Shown here piece after piece: positions 45,966-54,690 of a DNA stretch of 64,000 nucleotides. The notes beneath the pieces were generated by a model. The model worked only from the letters and a program-made list of their open reading frames with translations, was not told the origin of the DNA and did no database searches. The translations under genes were made by a program, and so were the position numbers. Each line of letters starts with the position of its first letter. Positions within the stretch are counted from its first letter, which is position 1. The DNA comes from Halobacillus fulvus (lineage in GTDB: Bacteria > Bacillota > Bacilli > Bacillales > Halobacillaceae), in assembly GCA_004078665.1 (NCBI GenBank), contig SCFO01000001.1, positions 956,377 through 1,020,376 on the forward strand. The letters run 5' to 3'.

Positions 45966-46394
45966 TTAATGCAGTTCTGGGCGTTCGGAGATTTCCTGAA
46001 GCGCTTGTCCTGCCGCTTGATCCGACATTTCCTCTACAGATAGGTCCCCTAAAGAAAGAATACCTGCAAGCTTGCCGTTTTCTACAACCGGAAGACGACG
46101 GATTTGGTGTTCCGCCATGATTTGGCTCGCTTCCTGCAATGTAGATTCCGGTGTACACTGGTACATACGATCGCTCATGACCTGCTGAATTTTCGCGGAA
46201 TCCGGCTGTTGGGCAGCGTATCCTCTCAATACAAGGTCACGGTCCGTTACCATGCCCATTAGATGACCGTCTGGATCACAGACCGGAACGGCTCCGACAT
46301 TCTTTTCCTTCATAATCATCGCGGCGTCACGAATCGTGTCTTCTGTACGGCAAACAGATACATCTCTTGTCATAATGTCTTTGACTGTTTTCAC
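45966..46394 (-). CDS. ylbB: Tandem CBS-domain protein YlbB
   Basis: A 142-residue protein made of two CBS domains: VKDIMTRDVSVCRTEDTIRDAA to VTDRDLVLRG, then MSDRMYQCTPESTLQEASQIM to ILSLGDLS. Such pairs usually bind adenine nucleotides; the ligand here is unknown. The start is GTG behind AAAGGAGGAAG. A forespore-type -10 element lies at 46434-46443, in keeping with the sigma-F control I recall for B. subtilis ylbB. Confidence 0.9.
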   Translation of the reverse strand: MKTVKDIMTRDVSVCRTEDTIRDAAMIMKEKNVGAVPVCDPDGHLMGMVTDRDLVLRGYAAQQPDSAKIQQVMSDRMYQCTPESTLQEASQIMAEHQIRRLPVVENGKLAGILSLGDLSVEEMSDQAAGQALQEISERPELH

Positions 46395-46433
46395 TATTCT
46401 TCCTCCTTTGAAGATATAATTAGGATCAGCCTT

Positions 46434-46466
46434 TAGTATCCCCTCGTTTACAAATTTATTACATGC
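46434..46466 (-). promoter_or_regulatory. Candidate sigma-F promoter of ylbB
   Basis: Minus strand GGGGATACTA (46434-46443) matches the sigma-F -10 pattern GGnnAnAnTn. The nearest -35-like GCATG (46462-46466) is 18 bp away, longer than the usual 15-16. Confidence 0.42.
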
Positions 46467-46595
46467 AATGGCTTTTCTTTTGGTGTATAATATAAAACGG
46501 TTACGTATAACAAAGAAGATTTTGAAGAAAATTGCAACTCAACCGTTTTCATACTAAAATGAACATATATACATACTACAGGTGAGGTGGAAGTT

Positions 46596-47075
46596 ATGAA
46601 GTTAGAAGGTACTGGAGTAGAAGGTCTGATTGTCGATTTTAGACCGTTGACCGCATTAATGGAGACAAACGGGTTCATTCTTGGTGGATCTTGGGATTAC
46701 GAACGTGTCACATATGATTATAAAATGGAAGCCCCTGAGAAGAACATCACCTATTACGTGCGTATTCAAGGATACGCCATTGAAGGGGATGTGGATAAAG
46801 GGAATGCAGTGATCCGTCTCATGGCGCCGTTACTTGGACGTCACTACTACCCTCACGGAGTAGAGTATGGACATCAGGAAGGGTTCTCAGAAGCCATTGT
46901 TGAGCGTGCTAAAACCCTTGTCAGCAAAATCAAGGAGCCTGCAGAGCGTTACCATAATCAGGTTCCGGAGCATATCGTGCTCGACAAGCTTAAAAAGTGG
47001 GCTCAGGAAAACCAGAACCAGGAAGTCCTTGAAAAGGTCAAAGAACTTTCCAACGATCCTGAACGCCAAAAATAG
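46596..47075 (+). CDS. YugN-like family protein (YlbA position)
   Basis: A 159-residue soluble protein of the YugN-like family: MKLEGTGVEGLIVDFRPL, GSWDYERVTYDYKME, and MAPLLGRHYYPHGVEYG. The function is unknown. It stands where B. subtilis has ylbA. The ATG at 46596 sits nine bases or so after GGTGAGGTGG; a GTG at 46587 lies inside that site and is rejected. Divergent from ylbB and ends in a terminator. Confidence 0.85.
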   Translation: MKLEGTGVEGLIVDFRPLTALMETNGFILGGSWDYERVTYDYKMEAPEKNITYYVRIQGYAIEGDVDKGNAVIRLMAPLLGRHYYPHGVEYGHQEGFSEAIVERAKTLVSKIKEPAERYHNQVPEHIVLDKLKKWAQENQNQEVLEKVKELSNDPERQK

Positions 47076-47095
47076 TTCCAACCAGCCGCAAAAGG

Positions 47096-47131
47096 AGTCG
47101 CACATCATTCTGAATGATGAGCGGCTTTTTT
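47096..47131 (+). terminator. Terminator of the YugN-like gene
   Basis: An imperfect stem of 12-14 bp (AGTCGCACATCATT with AATGATGAGCGGCT) is followed by seven T residues. Confidence 0.82.
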
Positions 47132-47183
47132 TGAAAGGGTACTACACACTGCAGTCTTCACGGAAAGGAGCTACATAAAGAAA

Positions 47184-48242
47184 TTGTTTCGCTATCTGAC
47201 TAAAAAACAATGGGTACTCATCTTACTTTCACTATTTCTCATCGTAGCTGGATATTTTATTTTACCCGTTTCCATACCGCTCTTACTTGCGCTCGTTACA
47301 GCTTTATTCTTAAATCCCGCTGTACGATGGATCCAATTCAGGTTTCGGTTAAATAGAAAAATATCCGTTATTATTGTGTTTCTGCTGTTCCTCATTATGT
47401 TAGGAATATTAGGGACATTCGCCGTCACAAGAGCCGTAGCTCAAATTATTGAGTTGGCAGATAATGCACCAGCTTACATCAATCAGATCAATAACGTTCT
47501 GCTCAACTGGCAGAACAGCATGAACAGCTTTACACAGAACATGCCGAGGGAGTTTGTCGATAAAGTGGCAACCGAAATGACGAACACACTAGACAGCACA
47601 ACGGCTGCCATTTCTGAGAGGCTCCAGCTTTCGAATATCGCGGCTTTTGCTGCCAAAATTCCTGAATACTTAGTCAGCCTTCTCGTCTATTTAATCGCCC
47701 TGTTTTTATTCATGCTCGAACTCCCTCGCCTGCGCGAGAAGATGCATGATCACTTCACAGAAGCGACATCTGAAAAAATTACGTTCATGAATGCCCGTCT
47801 AAGTTATGTCGTGTTCGGCTTTCTGAAAGCTCAATTTCTGGTCAGTATCATTATCTTTGTTGTAACATTGGCCGGTTTACTTTGGATTGCCCCTGAAGTT
47901 GCTCTTGTCATGTCTCTCATTATTTGGATCATCGATTTCATTCCGATCATCGGATCGATTGTCATCCTTGGCCCGTGGTCGATTTACATGCTCATTTCTG
48001 GTGACCTTGCAATGGGGACTCAGCTTGGGATCCTTGCGATTATTCTTTTGGCCATTCGTCGTACAGTCGAGCCAAAAGTAATGGGACGTCACATCGGACT
48101 ATCTCCGTTGGCTACTTTAATTGCCATGTATCTTGGGTTACAGCTGATCGGTCTCGCTGGATTCATTCTCGGGCCGCTGCTCGTGATTGCATTCAACTCT
48201 GCCAAGGAGGCCGGGATTATCAAATGGAACTATAAAATATAA
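47184..48242 (+). CDS. AI-2E/YtvI-type membrane permease (sporulation protein YtvI-like)
   Basis: A 352-residue polytopic membrane protein of the UPF0118/AI-2E family, with about seven segments and the family motifs FLIIAGYFILPVSIPLLLA-like start, FFFMLELPRLRE-like LFLFMLELPRLRE, and DFIPIIGSIVILGPW. YtvI is the sporulation member. B. subtilis has no such gene at this point. The start is given as TTG at 47184, but the ribosome site AAAGGAG is 13 bp away; an ATA at 47175 lies 4 bp from it and would give an N-terminus of MKKLFRYL. Confidence 0.85.
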   Translation: MFRYLTKKQWVLILLSLFLIVAGYFILPVSIPLLLALVTALFLNPAVRWIQFRFRLNRKISVIIVFLLFLIMLGILGTFAVTRAVAQIIELADNAPAYINQINNVLLNWQNSMNSFTQNMPREFVDKVATEMTNTLDSTTAAISERLQLSNIAAFAAKIPEYLVSLLVYLIALFLFMLELPRLREKMHDHFTEATSEKITFMNARLSYVVFGFLKAQFLVSIIIFVVTLAGLLWIAPEVALVMSLIIWIIDFIPIIGSIVILGPWSIYMLISGDLAMGTQLGILAIILLAIRRTVEPKVMGRHIGLSPLATLIAMYLGLQLIGLAGFILGPLLVIAFNSAKEAGIIKWNYKI

Positions 48243-48245
48243 AAT

Positions 48246-48281
48246 AAGGATCGTACTCCCTTAAAGTGGAGTACGATCCTT
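48246..48281. terminator. Bidirectional terminator between the YtvI-like and acetyltransferase genes
   Basis: A 14-bp perfect stem (48246-48259 with 48268-48281) with an 8-nt loop is followed by TTTTT on the plus strand. It separates two convergent genes. Confidence 0.85.
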
Positions 48282-48287
48282 TTTGAT

Positions 48288-48830
48288 TTACAATCCTTCT
48301 TCAAACTGATCGGTTGTTGCTTCATGAAGGGTCTTTTCCTTTTTAAACAGAAAGATTTCTCGATGTCTTCCGGTATGGAAAAAGCCATTATTGATCAGTA
48401 CTTTTTGTGAAGCTATATTCGCCTTATCACACTGGGCTTCGATACCTTTTACACCAGGCTGTTCGAAAGCCCATTGGCATAAGCCTTCGACAGCTTCTGT
48501 CGCATAGCCAACGCCCCGTTCAGAAGCGACCACATGATAACCGATTTCAATGACACCTTCGTCATCGGGCCTTCCTTTAAAACCGATGTCACCGACGACG
48601 TGCTCGCCTTCGCGGTCAATCATCACCCACGGACCGAAGCCCAACTCCCCTTCTTCCTCTTCCAGCTTCTCCACATATATAGGCAAAAGCGCTTTTAGAC
48701 CGTCGTGAGGCCAGTTCTTATTCCACGGCAGCTGGAACTTATAATAAAACGCAAGCGAATTCTTCATCAGAATTTGCGCCAAATCAACCGTAATCGGAAA
48801 CAAGAGCAATCTGTTGGTGAACAGTTCCAT
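48288..48830 (-). CDS. GNAT-family N-acetyltransferase (RimJ/RimL type)
   Basis: A 180-residue acetyltransferase of the RimJ/RimL subgroup, with ELFTNRLLLFPIT at the start, VVGDIGFKGRP, the acetyl-CoA loop VVASERGVGYATEAV and QCDKANIASQKVLINNGF. The substrate is unknown. AGGAGG lies nine bases before the ATG at 48830; a TTG at 48839 directly abuts the site and is rejected. Not part of the B. subtilis order here. Confidence 0.83.
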   Translation of the reverse strand: MELFTNRLLLFPITVDLAQILMKNSLAFYYKFQLPWNKNWPHDGLKALLPIYVEKLEEEEGELGFGPWVMIDREGEHVVGDIGFKGRPDDEGVIEIGYHVVASERGVGYATEAVEGLCQWAFEQPGVKGIEAQCDKANIASQKVLINNGFFHTGRHREIFLFKKEKTLHEATTDQFEEGL

Positions 48831-48974
48831 AATGTGCAACCTCCTGTTCTTTTATGTACGTGATGGATTCATACTCTCCTATATACCTGTTATAGCCCTC
48901 ATTTAAACAATTTTCTCTTGTCTTTATTGAATTTATTTTCCATCTTTTTCAACCCTATTTTGAATGAAGGAAAA

Positions 48975-49004
48975 AGCAACGTCGAAAACCAGTTCGACGT
49001 TGCT
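48975..49004 (-). terminator. Terminator of ctaG-ctaM
   Basis: The minus strand has a 12-bp perfect stem (AGCAACGTCGAA with TTCGACGTTGCT, 6-nt loop) followed by TTTT, right after the DUF420 gene stop. Confidence 0.9.
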
Positions 49005-49011
49005 GCACTAA

Positions 49012-49470
49012 TTAAGAACCACCTAAAATCGCCTTGATCATGCTCGTCGTTGCTCCCCCATCATAAATGATGTAAAGCAACAAATAGACCATAACTCCTG
49101 TGACAGCTGTACAGAACCAGATGACGCTTGTAACAGGACCGATTTTGCGATGTTTATTTACTTTTCGCTTGAAAGCCAGGGTCAAAGTCACCAACCCGAA
49201 GACAGCACCTACTGTTGCCAGAATGATATGGAAAATTAAAAATATCGTATAATAAATTTCTATATCTTCTGGTCCCCCAAAGCTCGTGTTTCCGACGAAA
49301 ATCGTTCGACTCAAGTATATGATAAAGAAAATCAAGGCACTGATCGCTGCGAAAATCATCACGATTCTGTGTTGTTTTCTATAATCCTTTACAATAAGTC
49401 CCCAGCCAATAGCAACAAGAAGCGCACTAAGTACGATGAAGAACGTACTCAATGTTGGTAATAGCGGCAT
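49012..49470 (-). CDS. ctaM: DUF420 membrane protein CtaM (YozB-like)
   Basis: A 152-residue membrane protein of the DUF420 family with four hydrophobic segments and conserved His residues (FLIFHIILATVG). In Staphylococcus aureus CtaM is required for maturation of heme a-containing terminal oxidase; B. subtilis YozB is its homologue. It lies 37 bp after ctaG, forming a two-gene assembly-factor unit beside the oxidase operon, which supports the assignment. Confidence 0.85.
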   Translation of the reverse strand: MPLLPTLSTFFIVLSALLVAIGWGLIVKDYRKQHRIVMIFAAISALIFFIIYLSRTIFVGNTSFGGPEDIEIYYTIFLIFHIILATVGAVFGLVTLTLAFKRKVNKHRKIGPVTSVIWFCTAVTGVMVYLLLYIIYDGGATTSMIKAILGGS

Positions 49471-49507
49471 GAATATTCACCTCATCTAACCCTTCATTCA
49501 CTTGATC

Positions 49508-50413
49508 TTAAGATGTTGACTCTCCAGGTACTTGTGATGGTAATGGATCAACAGAGTAACGTTCTTTATTGAACCAACTGAAGAAAATATAAGCAATCAC
49601 AGACCCGAATATAATTTCCTGCGTAATTTTCATAATGATTCCGCCTAGCTGTTGATCCTCAATCAGCGGAATCGGCGTGAAGTAAGACGGACCACTCAGC
49701 GTCGTTGAAATGCTATTCAGTACATCTCCTGGCACACAAAGGCTGAGCGCCTGAACCCATGCCCCAGACTCTGAAAACGTTTCGTAGAGCGGAGTCCCGG
49801 CAAAAATGATCAATCCACAAGCTGGTGTAATCAAGACACCGTTTGCAAAAATGAACCCGATTTTCAATAATGGGCTGATTCGATCGAGTTCTTCGATTGG
49901 TGGAAAAACGGATACCCACATTCCAAAAGCCGTGAATAAGATCACTGTTGTGATGACACCATGAGCAAGCTCACTGGACTTCGCAAAATCAAAGATGGCC
50001 GGCATATGATAAATCGAGAATAACCCGTTGAACAGAAGAAGAGAAATTAAAGGTTTCGTCAAAATTCTTAACGTACGTTTTAAACCTTTCGTATCGAACA
50101 CGGTTCTCCAAATCCAAACTGGAATTCCTTTGATGATAAGTATAGGAAAAAGCAAGTAATACAAAGCCATCTGTGTCATATGGGCTGTAAACATAATATG
50201 GGCGAGAAGATCTACTGGAGACCCCTTTATGATATATAAGAGAACCATCCCGCTGTAAAACATCAACTGCTGGGCAACCGAAGGACGATCTGTCCCTTTT
50301 TTCCTGCCTGGACCTGTCACATAAAAGTAGACAGCCGCCAAGAGGAGGACGAATAAGAAATAATAAGGACTCCACAGAGCGCGAAATCCGAAAATTTGGA
50401 GCTCTAACCACAT
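49508..50413 (-). CDS. ctaG: Cytochrome caa3 oxidase assembly factor CtaG
   Basis: A 301-residue protein with seven membrane segments, of the caa3_CtaG family, needed for copper loading and assembly of the caa3 oxidase in Bacillus. Typical pieces are HIMFTAHMTQMALYYLLFPI, FSIYHMPAIFD and VNSISTT-like DVLNSISTTLSGPSYF. The conserved HxxMxxH-type His/Met set appears near residues 90-97. The start follows GAGGTGAG. It is separated from ctaF by a terminator and 282 bp in which I see only that terminator, so it probably has its own promoter. Confidence 0.9.
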   Translation of the reverse strand: MWLELQIFGFRALWSPYYFLFVLLLAAVYFYVTGPGRKKGTDRPSVAQQLMFYSGMVLLYIIKGSPVDLLAHIMFTAHMTQMALYYLLFPILIIKGIPVWIWRTVFDTKGLKRTLRILTKPLISLLLFNGLFSIYHMPAIFDFAKSSELAHGVITTVILFTAFGMWVSVFPPIEELDRISPLLKIGFIFANGVLITPACGLIIFAGTPLYETFSESGAWVQALSLCVPGDVLNSISTTLSGPSYFTPIPLIEDQQLGGIIMKITQEIIFGSVIAYIFFSWFNKERYSVDPLPSQVPGESTS

Positions 50414-50656
50414 AGGTGACTCACCTCAGTCTGATTACTTTTTACTTCTCTATTCTATCTGATTTCGAGACAAAAAACGAGGGGGCTAGCATAATCTGGA
50501 CCATTGTTCATAATTTAGCCATAAAACTCTGACTCCTATAAACAAATACTATCTCCCATCATAATGTTGATCATTATCCAGGCACGGGGCAACCTGAAAA
50601 GTTTCCGGCTTATTCATCTGAAGTTCGAACGAAACAAAACCCCACAAACCATAAAA

Positions 50657-50681
50657 AGAGGCCGGAGAATCTCCGGCCTCT
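50657..50681 (-). terminator. Terminator of ctaCDEF
   Basis: The minus strand has a 12-bp stem (AGAGGCCGGAGA with TCTCCGGCCTCT) with almost no loop, followed by TTTTT, just after ctaF. Confidence 0.85.
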
Positions 50682-50695
50682 CAAAAGTATTCGAT

Positions 50696-51022
50696 TTACC
50701 ACCAAATAATTGTAACAAACGTAATGATCGTCAAGAGGGCAACAGCTGCTCCTCCGTACATCATAAGAGCCGGCATATCGTGACCTTTATTTTTCATGTG
50801 CATGAAATAATAAAGTTGGAAAGCGACCTGTACAATTGCCAAAATTAAAAGGGTCGGAATGACGAAATAAGAGTCAACTTCCATGATGACCATTCCGAAA
50901 GCAATAAAGGTAAACAAAATCATCATCACAAAACTGATGACCTGCTGCTTCATTTCTTCCCGGTGCATTTTTCTTTCATATTCCATTTGATAGCCTGTTT
51001 TGGAATTGGTGTTATCTGCCAT
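50696..51022 (-). CDS. ctaF: Cytochrome caa3 oxidase subunit IV
   Basis: A 108-residue protein with three membrane segments in the small subunit IV family of heme-copper oxidases (YERKMHREEMKQQVISFVMMILFT split over loop and helix; YYFMHMKNKGHDMP). It likely aids assembly or stability rather than catalysis. It starts 3 bp after ctaE with AAGGTGGG upstream. Last gene of the oxidase operon. Confidence 0.9.
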   Translation of the reverse strand: MADNTNSKTGYQMEYERKMHREEMKQQVISFVMMILFTFIAFGMVIMEVDSYFVIPTLLILAIVQVAFQLYYFMHMKNKGHDMPALMMYGGAAVALLTIITFVTIIWW

Positions 51023-51025
51023 ACG

Positions 51026-51649
51026 TTAACCCACCTTTCCCATAAGGTAAACAACAGTGAAGATGAATACCCAAACAACATCAATAAAGTGCCAGTACAG
51101 ACTTGCAATGTAGAACTTAGGAGCGTTGTAAAGATTCAAACCACGCTTCTGGTTCCGGATCATGAGAGCGACAATCCAGGATAGCCCGAATAGTACGTGT
51201 CCTCCGTGGAAGCCGACTAATGTATAGAAGGCTGATCCAAAGGCCGAAGAACGGAACGTAAATCCGTACTCATGGATGTAGTGATAAAACTCATAAATCT
51301 CAAATCCTAAGAAACAGACTCCTAAAAGCACTGTAATTCCAAGCCATGTCTGCATCTTTCTAAAGTCGTTGTTTTTCATGTGATACATGGCGTACACACT
51401 CGTTAAGGAACTCGTAAGCAAAAGCATTGTCATAATAAAGACAAGCTCAAGCCCGAATAAGTTTTCTGGCGTATTTTCCCCTTGTGTCGATCCATTTAAA
51501 GCAAGGTACGTTCCGAACAAACTTGCGAACAAAACGGTTTCTCCACCAAGGAAGAACCAAAATCCTAAAAATTTGTTCTTTCCTTCGAGGGTGGCTTTTT
51601 CCGGATCATGCGGCATTGATTTTGGATTCAGCACATCATCATGACTCAT
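51026..51649 (-). CDS. ctaE: Cytochrome caa3 oxidase subunit III
   Basis: A 207-residue protein with five membrane segments, typical of Bacillus subunit III. Family motifs are NKFLGFWFFLGGETVLFASLF cut at the N-terminus, FYTLVGFHGGHVLFGL near 145, and SLYWHFIDVVWVFIFTVVYL at the end. The start codon overlaps the ctaD stop (TAATG), coupling the two. Confidence 0.95.
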   Translation of the reverse strand: MSHDDVLNPKSMPHDPEKATLEGKNKFLGFWFFLGGETVLFASLFGTYLALNGSTQGENTPENLFGLELVFIMTMLLLTSSLTSVYAMYHMKNNDFRKMQTWLGITVLLGVCFLGFEIYEFYHYIHEYGFTFRSSAFGSAFYTLVGFHGGHVLFGLSWIVALMIRNQKRGLNLYNAPKFYIASLYWHFIDVVWVFIFTVVYLMGKVG

Positions 51650-53520
51650 TATTTAGCCACCCCTTTCTTAATATCTGCTTCAAGTTCTTCTTTATGAATA
51701 TGGTGTCCAAGGTCGTCCTTCAAGGACCTTGTCAGCATTGAACCGAGCGTAATACCCATACCGACAAATACCGCAATCAACCATGCACTATTATCAACTT
51801 GGTAAATGAAACCAAAACCTGCGATAAACAAGCCAAGCGACATCATAAACGGAAGAATAGAAGCATTCGGCATATGAATATCACCTAAAGGTTCAGCTGG
51901 CGTCATGCCTTCTTTACCGTCCATCTTTTCCACCCAAAGCGGGTCAAGACCACGAACAAGTGGTGTTTGAACAAAGTTGTAGTGTGGAGGCGGAGATGGA
52001 ATCGCCCATTCAAGCGTACGTCCGACACCCCATGGATCTGCAGCTGCTTTTTCCCCTTTAACAGATGTATAAACGACGTTGATCAAGAAGATAACGGTAC
52101 CAATCGCCATAAAGAAAGCACCGATCGTACTGATCAAGTTTCCTGTTTCAAGGCCCTGTCCTTCAAGGAACACCCAATAACGGCGAGGCATACCCATCAG
52201 ACCAAGGAAGTGTTGAATGAAGAACGTCAGGTGGAACCCGATAAAGAATGGCCAGAATGCCCATTTTCCTAGTTTTTCATTCAATACTTTACCGAACATC
52301 TTCGGCCACCAGTAGTGAAGCGCTGCGAATAAACCGAATACAACACCACCTACAATGACATAGTGGAAGTGTCCGACAACAAAGTATGTGTCATGATATT
52401 GGAAGTCAGCTGCCGCTGCTGCAAGCATTACTCCTGTCATTCCTCCGATTGTAAAGGAAGGAATAAACGCAATCGACCAGAGCATAGCTGCTGTCATACG
52501 GATTTGACCGCCCCACATCGTGAACAGCCAGTTAAAGATTTTGATTCCTGTAGGTACAGCGATCGCCATCGTCGCAACAGCGAAAATAGAGTTCGCAATC
52601 GGCCCCATACCTACTGTGAACATGTGGTGTGCCCACACCATGAAACCTAGGAATCCAATAAGTACAGTCGCGAATACCATCGCGGAATAACCAAATAAAC
52701 GTTTTTTGGAGAAGTTCGAGAAGATGTCACTGAACGCTCCAAACAATGGAAGAATCAAAATGTAAACTTCCGGGTGACCGAAAATCCAGAATAAGTGCTC
52801 CCAAATGATGACGTTTCCTCCCAGAGCGACATCAAAGAAAGCAGACCCGAACATGCGGTCAAACATCATAAGGAATAGTCCTACTGTCAGAGCAGGGAAT
52901 GCAAATAAAATCAACGTACTCGTCACAAATGTTGACCATGTAAACAACGGCATACGCATGTATGTCATTCCAGGTGCCCTCATGTTGACAATCGTGACGA
53001 GGAAGTTAATCCCCCCGATTAATGTTCCGGCACCAGAAATCTGAAGTCCCATGACGTAATAGTCCACACCGTGACCAGGTGATGTCGTCGATAGTGGAGC
53101 ATAGTTTGTCCATCCAGCATCTGGTGCTCCACCTGTAAACCATGATACGTTCAGCATGATTCCGCCGAACAAAAACAGCCAGAACCCTAACGAGTTCAAA
53201 AACGGGAATGCAACGTCTCGTGCCCCGATTTGTAAAGGCACGACAGCATTCATCAAAGCGAAAATCAATGGCATGGCTGCTAAGAAAATCATCGTTGTAC
53301 CATGCATCGTAATCATTTCATTGTAAAGACCAGCTGAGATGAAATCGTTGTCCGGTTTCATCAGCTGAATACGAATTATCATGGCCTCTAGCCCACCAAT
53401 AAGGAAAAACAGGCCTCCCGAAACCAAATAAAGATGAGCGATCTTTTTATGGTCCACGGTCGTTAAGTAATCCCAAATTGCAGCGCCGAGCCCACGTTTT
53501 TGCGCTACTGCAGTACTCAC
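51649..53520 (-). CDS. ctaD: Cytochrome caa3 oxidase subunit I
   Basis: Catalytic heme-copper oxidase subunit that reduces O2 to water and pumps protons. The 623-residue protein has about 14 membrane segments with low-spin heme ligand His in EMITMHGTTMIF, the copper-B/Tyr helix WIFGHPEVYILILP near 245, the two CuB His in VWAHHMFTVG, and the heme a3/a ligands in DTYFVVGHFHYVIVGG. The D-channel type NxxN region suggests a proton-pumping A-type enzyme. The start is GTG behind GGGAGG. Confidence 0.97.
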   Translation of the reverse strand: MSTAVAQKRGLGAAIWDYLTTVDHKKIAHLYLVSGGLFFLIGGLEAMIIRIQLMKPDNDFISAGLYNEMITMHGTTMIFLAAMPLIFALMNAVVPLQIGARDVAFPFLNSLGFWLFLFGGIMLNVSWFTGGAPDAGWTNYAPLSTTSPGHGVDYYVMGLQISGAGTLIGGINFLVTIVNMRAPGMTYMRMPLFTWSTFVTSTLILFAFPALTVGLFLMMFDRMFGSAFFDVALGGNVIIWEHLFWIFGHPEVYILILPLFGAFSDIFSNFSKKRLFGYSAMVFATVLIGFLGFMVWAHHMFTVGMGPIANSIFAVATMAIAVPTGIKIFNWLFTMWGGQIRMTAAMLWSIAFIPSFTIGGMTGVMLAAAAADFQYHDTYFVVGHFHYVIVGGVVFGLFAALHYWWPKMFGKVLNEKLGKWAFWPFFIGFHLTFFIQHFLGLMGMPRRYWVFLEGQGLETGNLISTIGAFFMAIGTVIFLINVVYTSVKGEKAAADPWGVGRTLEWAIPSPPPHYNFVQTPLVRGLDPLWVEKMDGKEGMTPAEPLGDIHMPNASILPFMMSLGLFIAGFGFIYQVDNSAWLIAVFVGMGITLGSMLTRSLKDDLGHHIHKEELEADIKKGVAK

Positions 53521-53554
53521 GCTTTAACCTCCCTTTAAACCTCTTTCTCGTAAA

Positions 53555-54622
53555 TTATTCTTCATCTGGAGCTTGGGTCGGCAAATCTTTGCCTACCTCT
53601 GAATGATCGAGCTCAAGTAGATAATCAGCAATCTTGTCCGCTTCTTCTTCTGTTACAAGGTTTGCAGGCATTTGGTTACCAGGCTTCATTTCATCTGGAT
53701 GAACAATCCAGTCGACAAGGTTTTCTTTTGTCGGCTCGAATACACCTGCAATTTTCTCGCGATTCGCATAGTTGGTCAGATTTGGTCCGACACCCATAGA
53801 AGCCCCACCAATAGCGTGACAGCTCATACAGTTGTTGTTGAACAGCTCCTGACCTTCCTGTGCGGAGGTTGTTTCTGGTTGAGCCTCAGGATCGACATTA
53901 CGCATGTCTTCTTTCCACTGATCGAACTCTTCAGGACTGACAGCGATTACACGAAAGTCCATCAAAGAGTGAGATGGTCCGCAAAGCTCGGCACAGTGCC
54001 CCCAGTAAACTCCTTCTTCATAAGCTTCTAAGTACATTGTGTTCATGTTTTCTCCAGGGTTTGTATCCATCTTTCCTGCCAGAGTCGGAACCCAGAAAGA
54101 GTGAATAACGTCACTGGATTTCATGTTTAAGTATACGCGCTCATTCGTCGGGATGTATAAGTCCTGACTTGTAGCGAGTTCCTCGCCTTCATAGTTGAAG
54201 TGCCACCAGTACTGATTACCTGTCACCTCAACTGTTAATACACCCTCATCACCTTGGGTGGATTGATCGGCAAGGTCAAATGTGGCTTGCACAGTAGGTA
54301 CAGCCAACACTAGAAGAAGGATAATTGGAATGACTGTCCAGATTACCTCTAGCGATTTGTTCCCTTCTGTTTGTTTAGGAATGACATCCTCCTGTCCCTT
54401 CTTTTCACGATAACGGACAAGAACAAACGCATAAATTGCCATTACGATAACAAATACAAAGATCATTATCGCAATACTGATCATCATAAGATCTAATAAT
54501 AATTCCGCACCGTAACCCTTAGGCTTTAACGCCGACAGGTTGTCCACACCACATCCGGACAGGATCATGGCCAGTGCACCAAACAAAAACAGGGAACGGA
54601 ATTTTCCCATCCAACCTCTCAT
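53555..54622 (-). CDS. ctaC: Cytochrome caa3 oxidase subunit II with fused cytochrome c domain
   Basis: A 355-residue lipoprotein subunit that accepts electrons from cytochrome c. A lipobox (ILSGC) ends the signal peptide near residue 23; two membrane segments follow. The cupredoxin domain has the binuclear CuA site in GHCAELCGPSHSLMDF. A C-terminal cytochrome c domain carries heme-binding CMSCH near 265 and a Met ligand near PGNQMPANL. This is the caa3 type, and no Cys-free variant is possible. First gene of ctaCDEF after ctaB. Confidence 0.97.
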   Translation of the reverse strand: MRGWMGKFRSLFLFGALAMILSGCGVDNLSALKPKGYGAELLLDLMMISIAIMIFVFVIVMAIYAFVLVRYREKKGQEDVIPKQTEGNKSLEVIWTVIPIILLLVLAVPTVQATFDLADQSTQGDEGVLTVEVTGNQYWWHFNYEGEELATSQDLYIPTNERVYLNMKSSDVIHSFWVPTLAGKMDTNPGENMNTMYLEAYEEGVYWGHCAELCGPSHSLMDFRVIAVSPEEFDQWKEDMRNVDPEAQPETTSAQEGQELFNNNCMSCHAIGGASMGVGPNLTNYANREKIAGVFEPTKENLVDWIVHPDEMKPGNQMPANLVTEEEADKIADYLLELDHSEVGKDLPTQAPDEE

Positions 54623-54664
54623 GAGTGATACCTCTCTTTCTCTTATGATCTTTTTTTATATAAT

Positions 54665-54690
54665 AACTAGTCCACAGAAGTGGACTAGTT
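54665..54690 (-). terminator. Hairpin at the end of ctaB
   Basis: A 12-bp stem (AACTAGTCCACT with AGTGGACTAGTT-like, tiny loop) overlaps the ctaB stop. The T run is poor (ATTATATA), so it is probably partly read through into ctaC. Confidence 0.5.
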
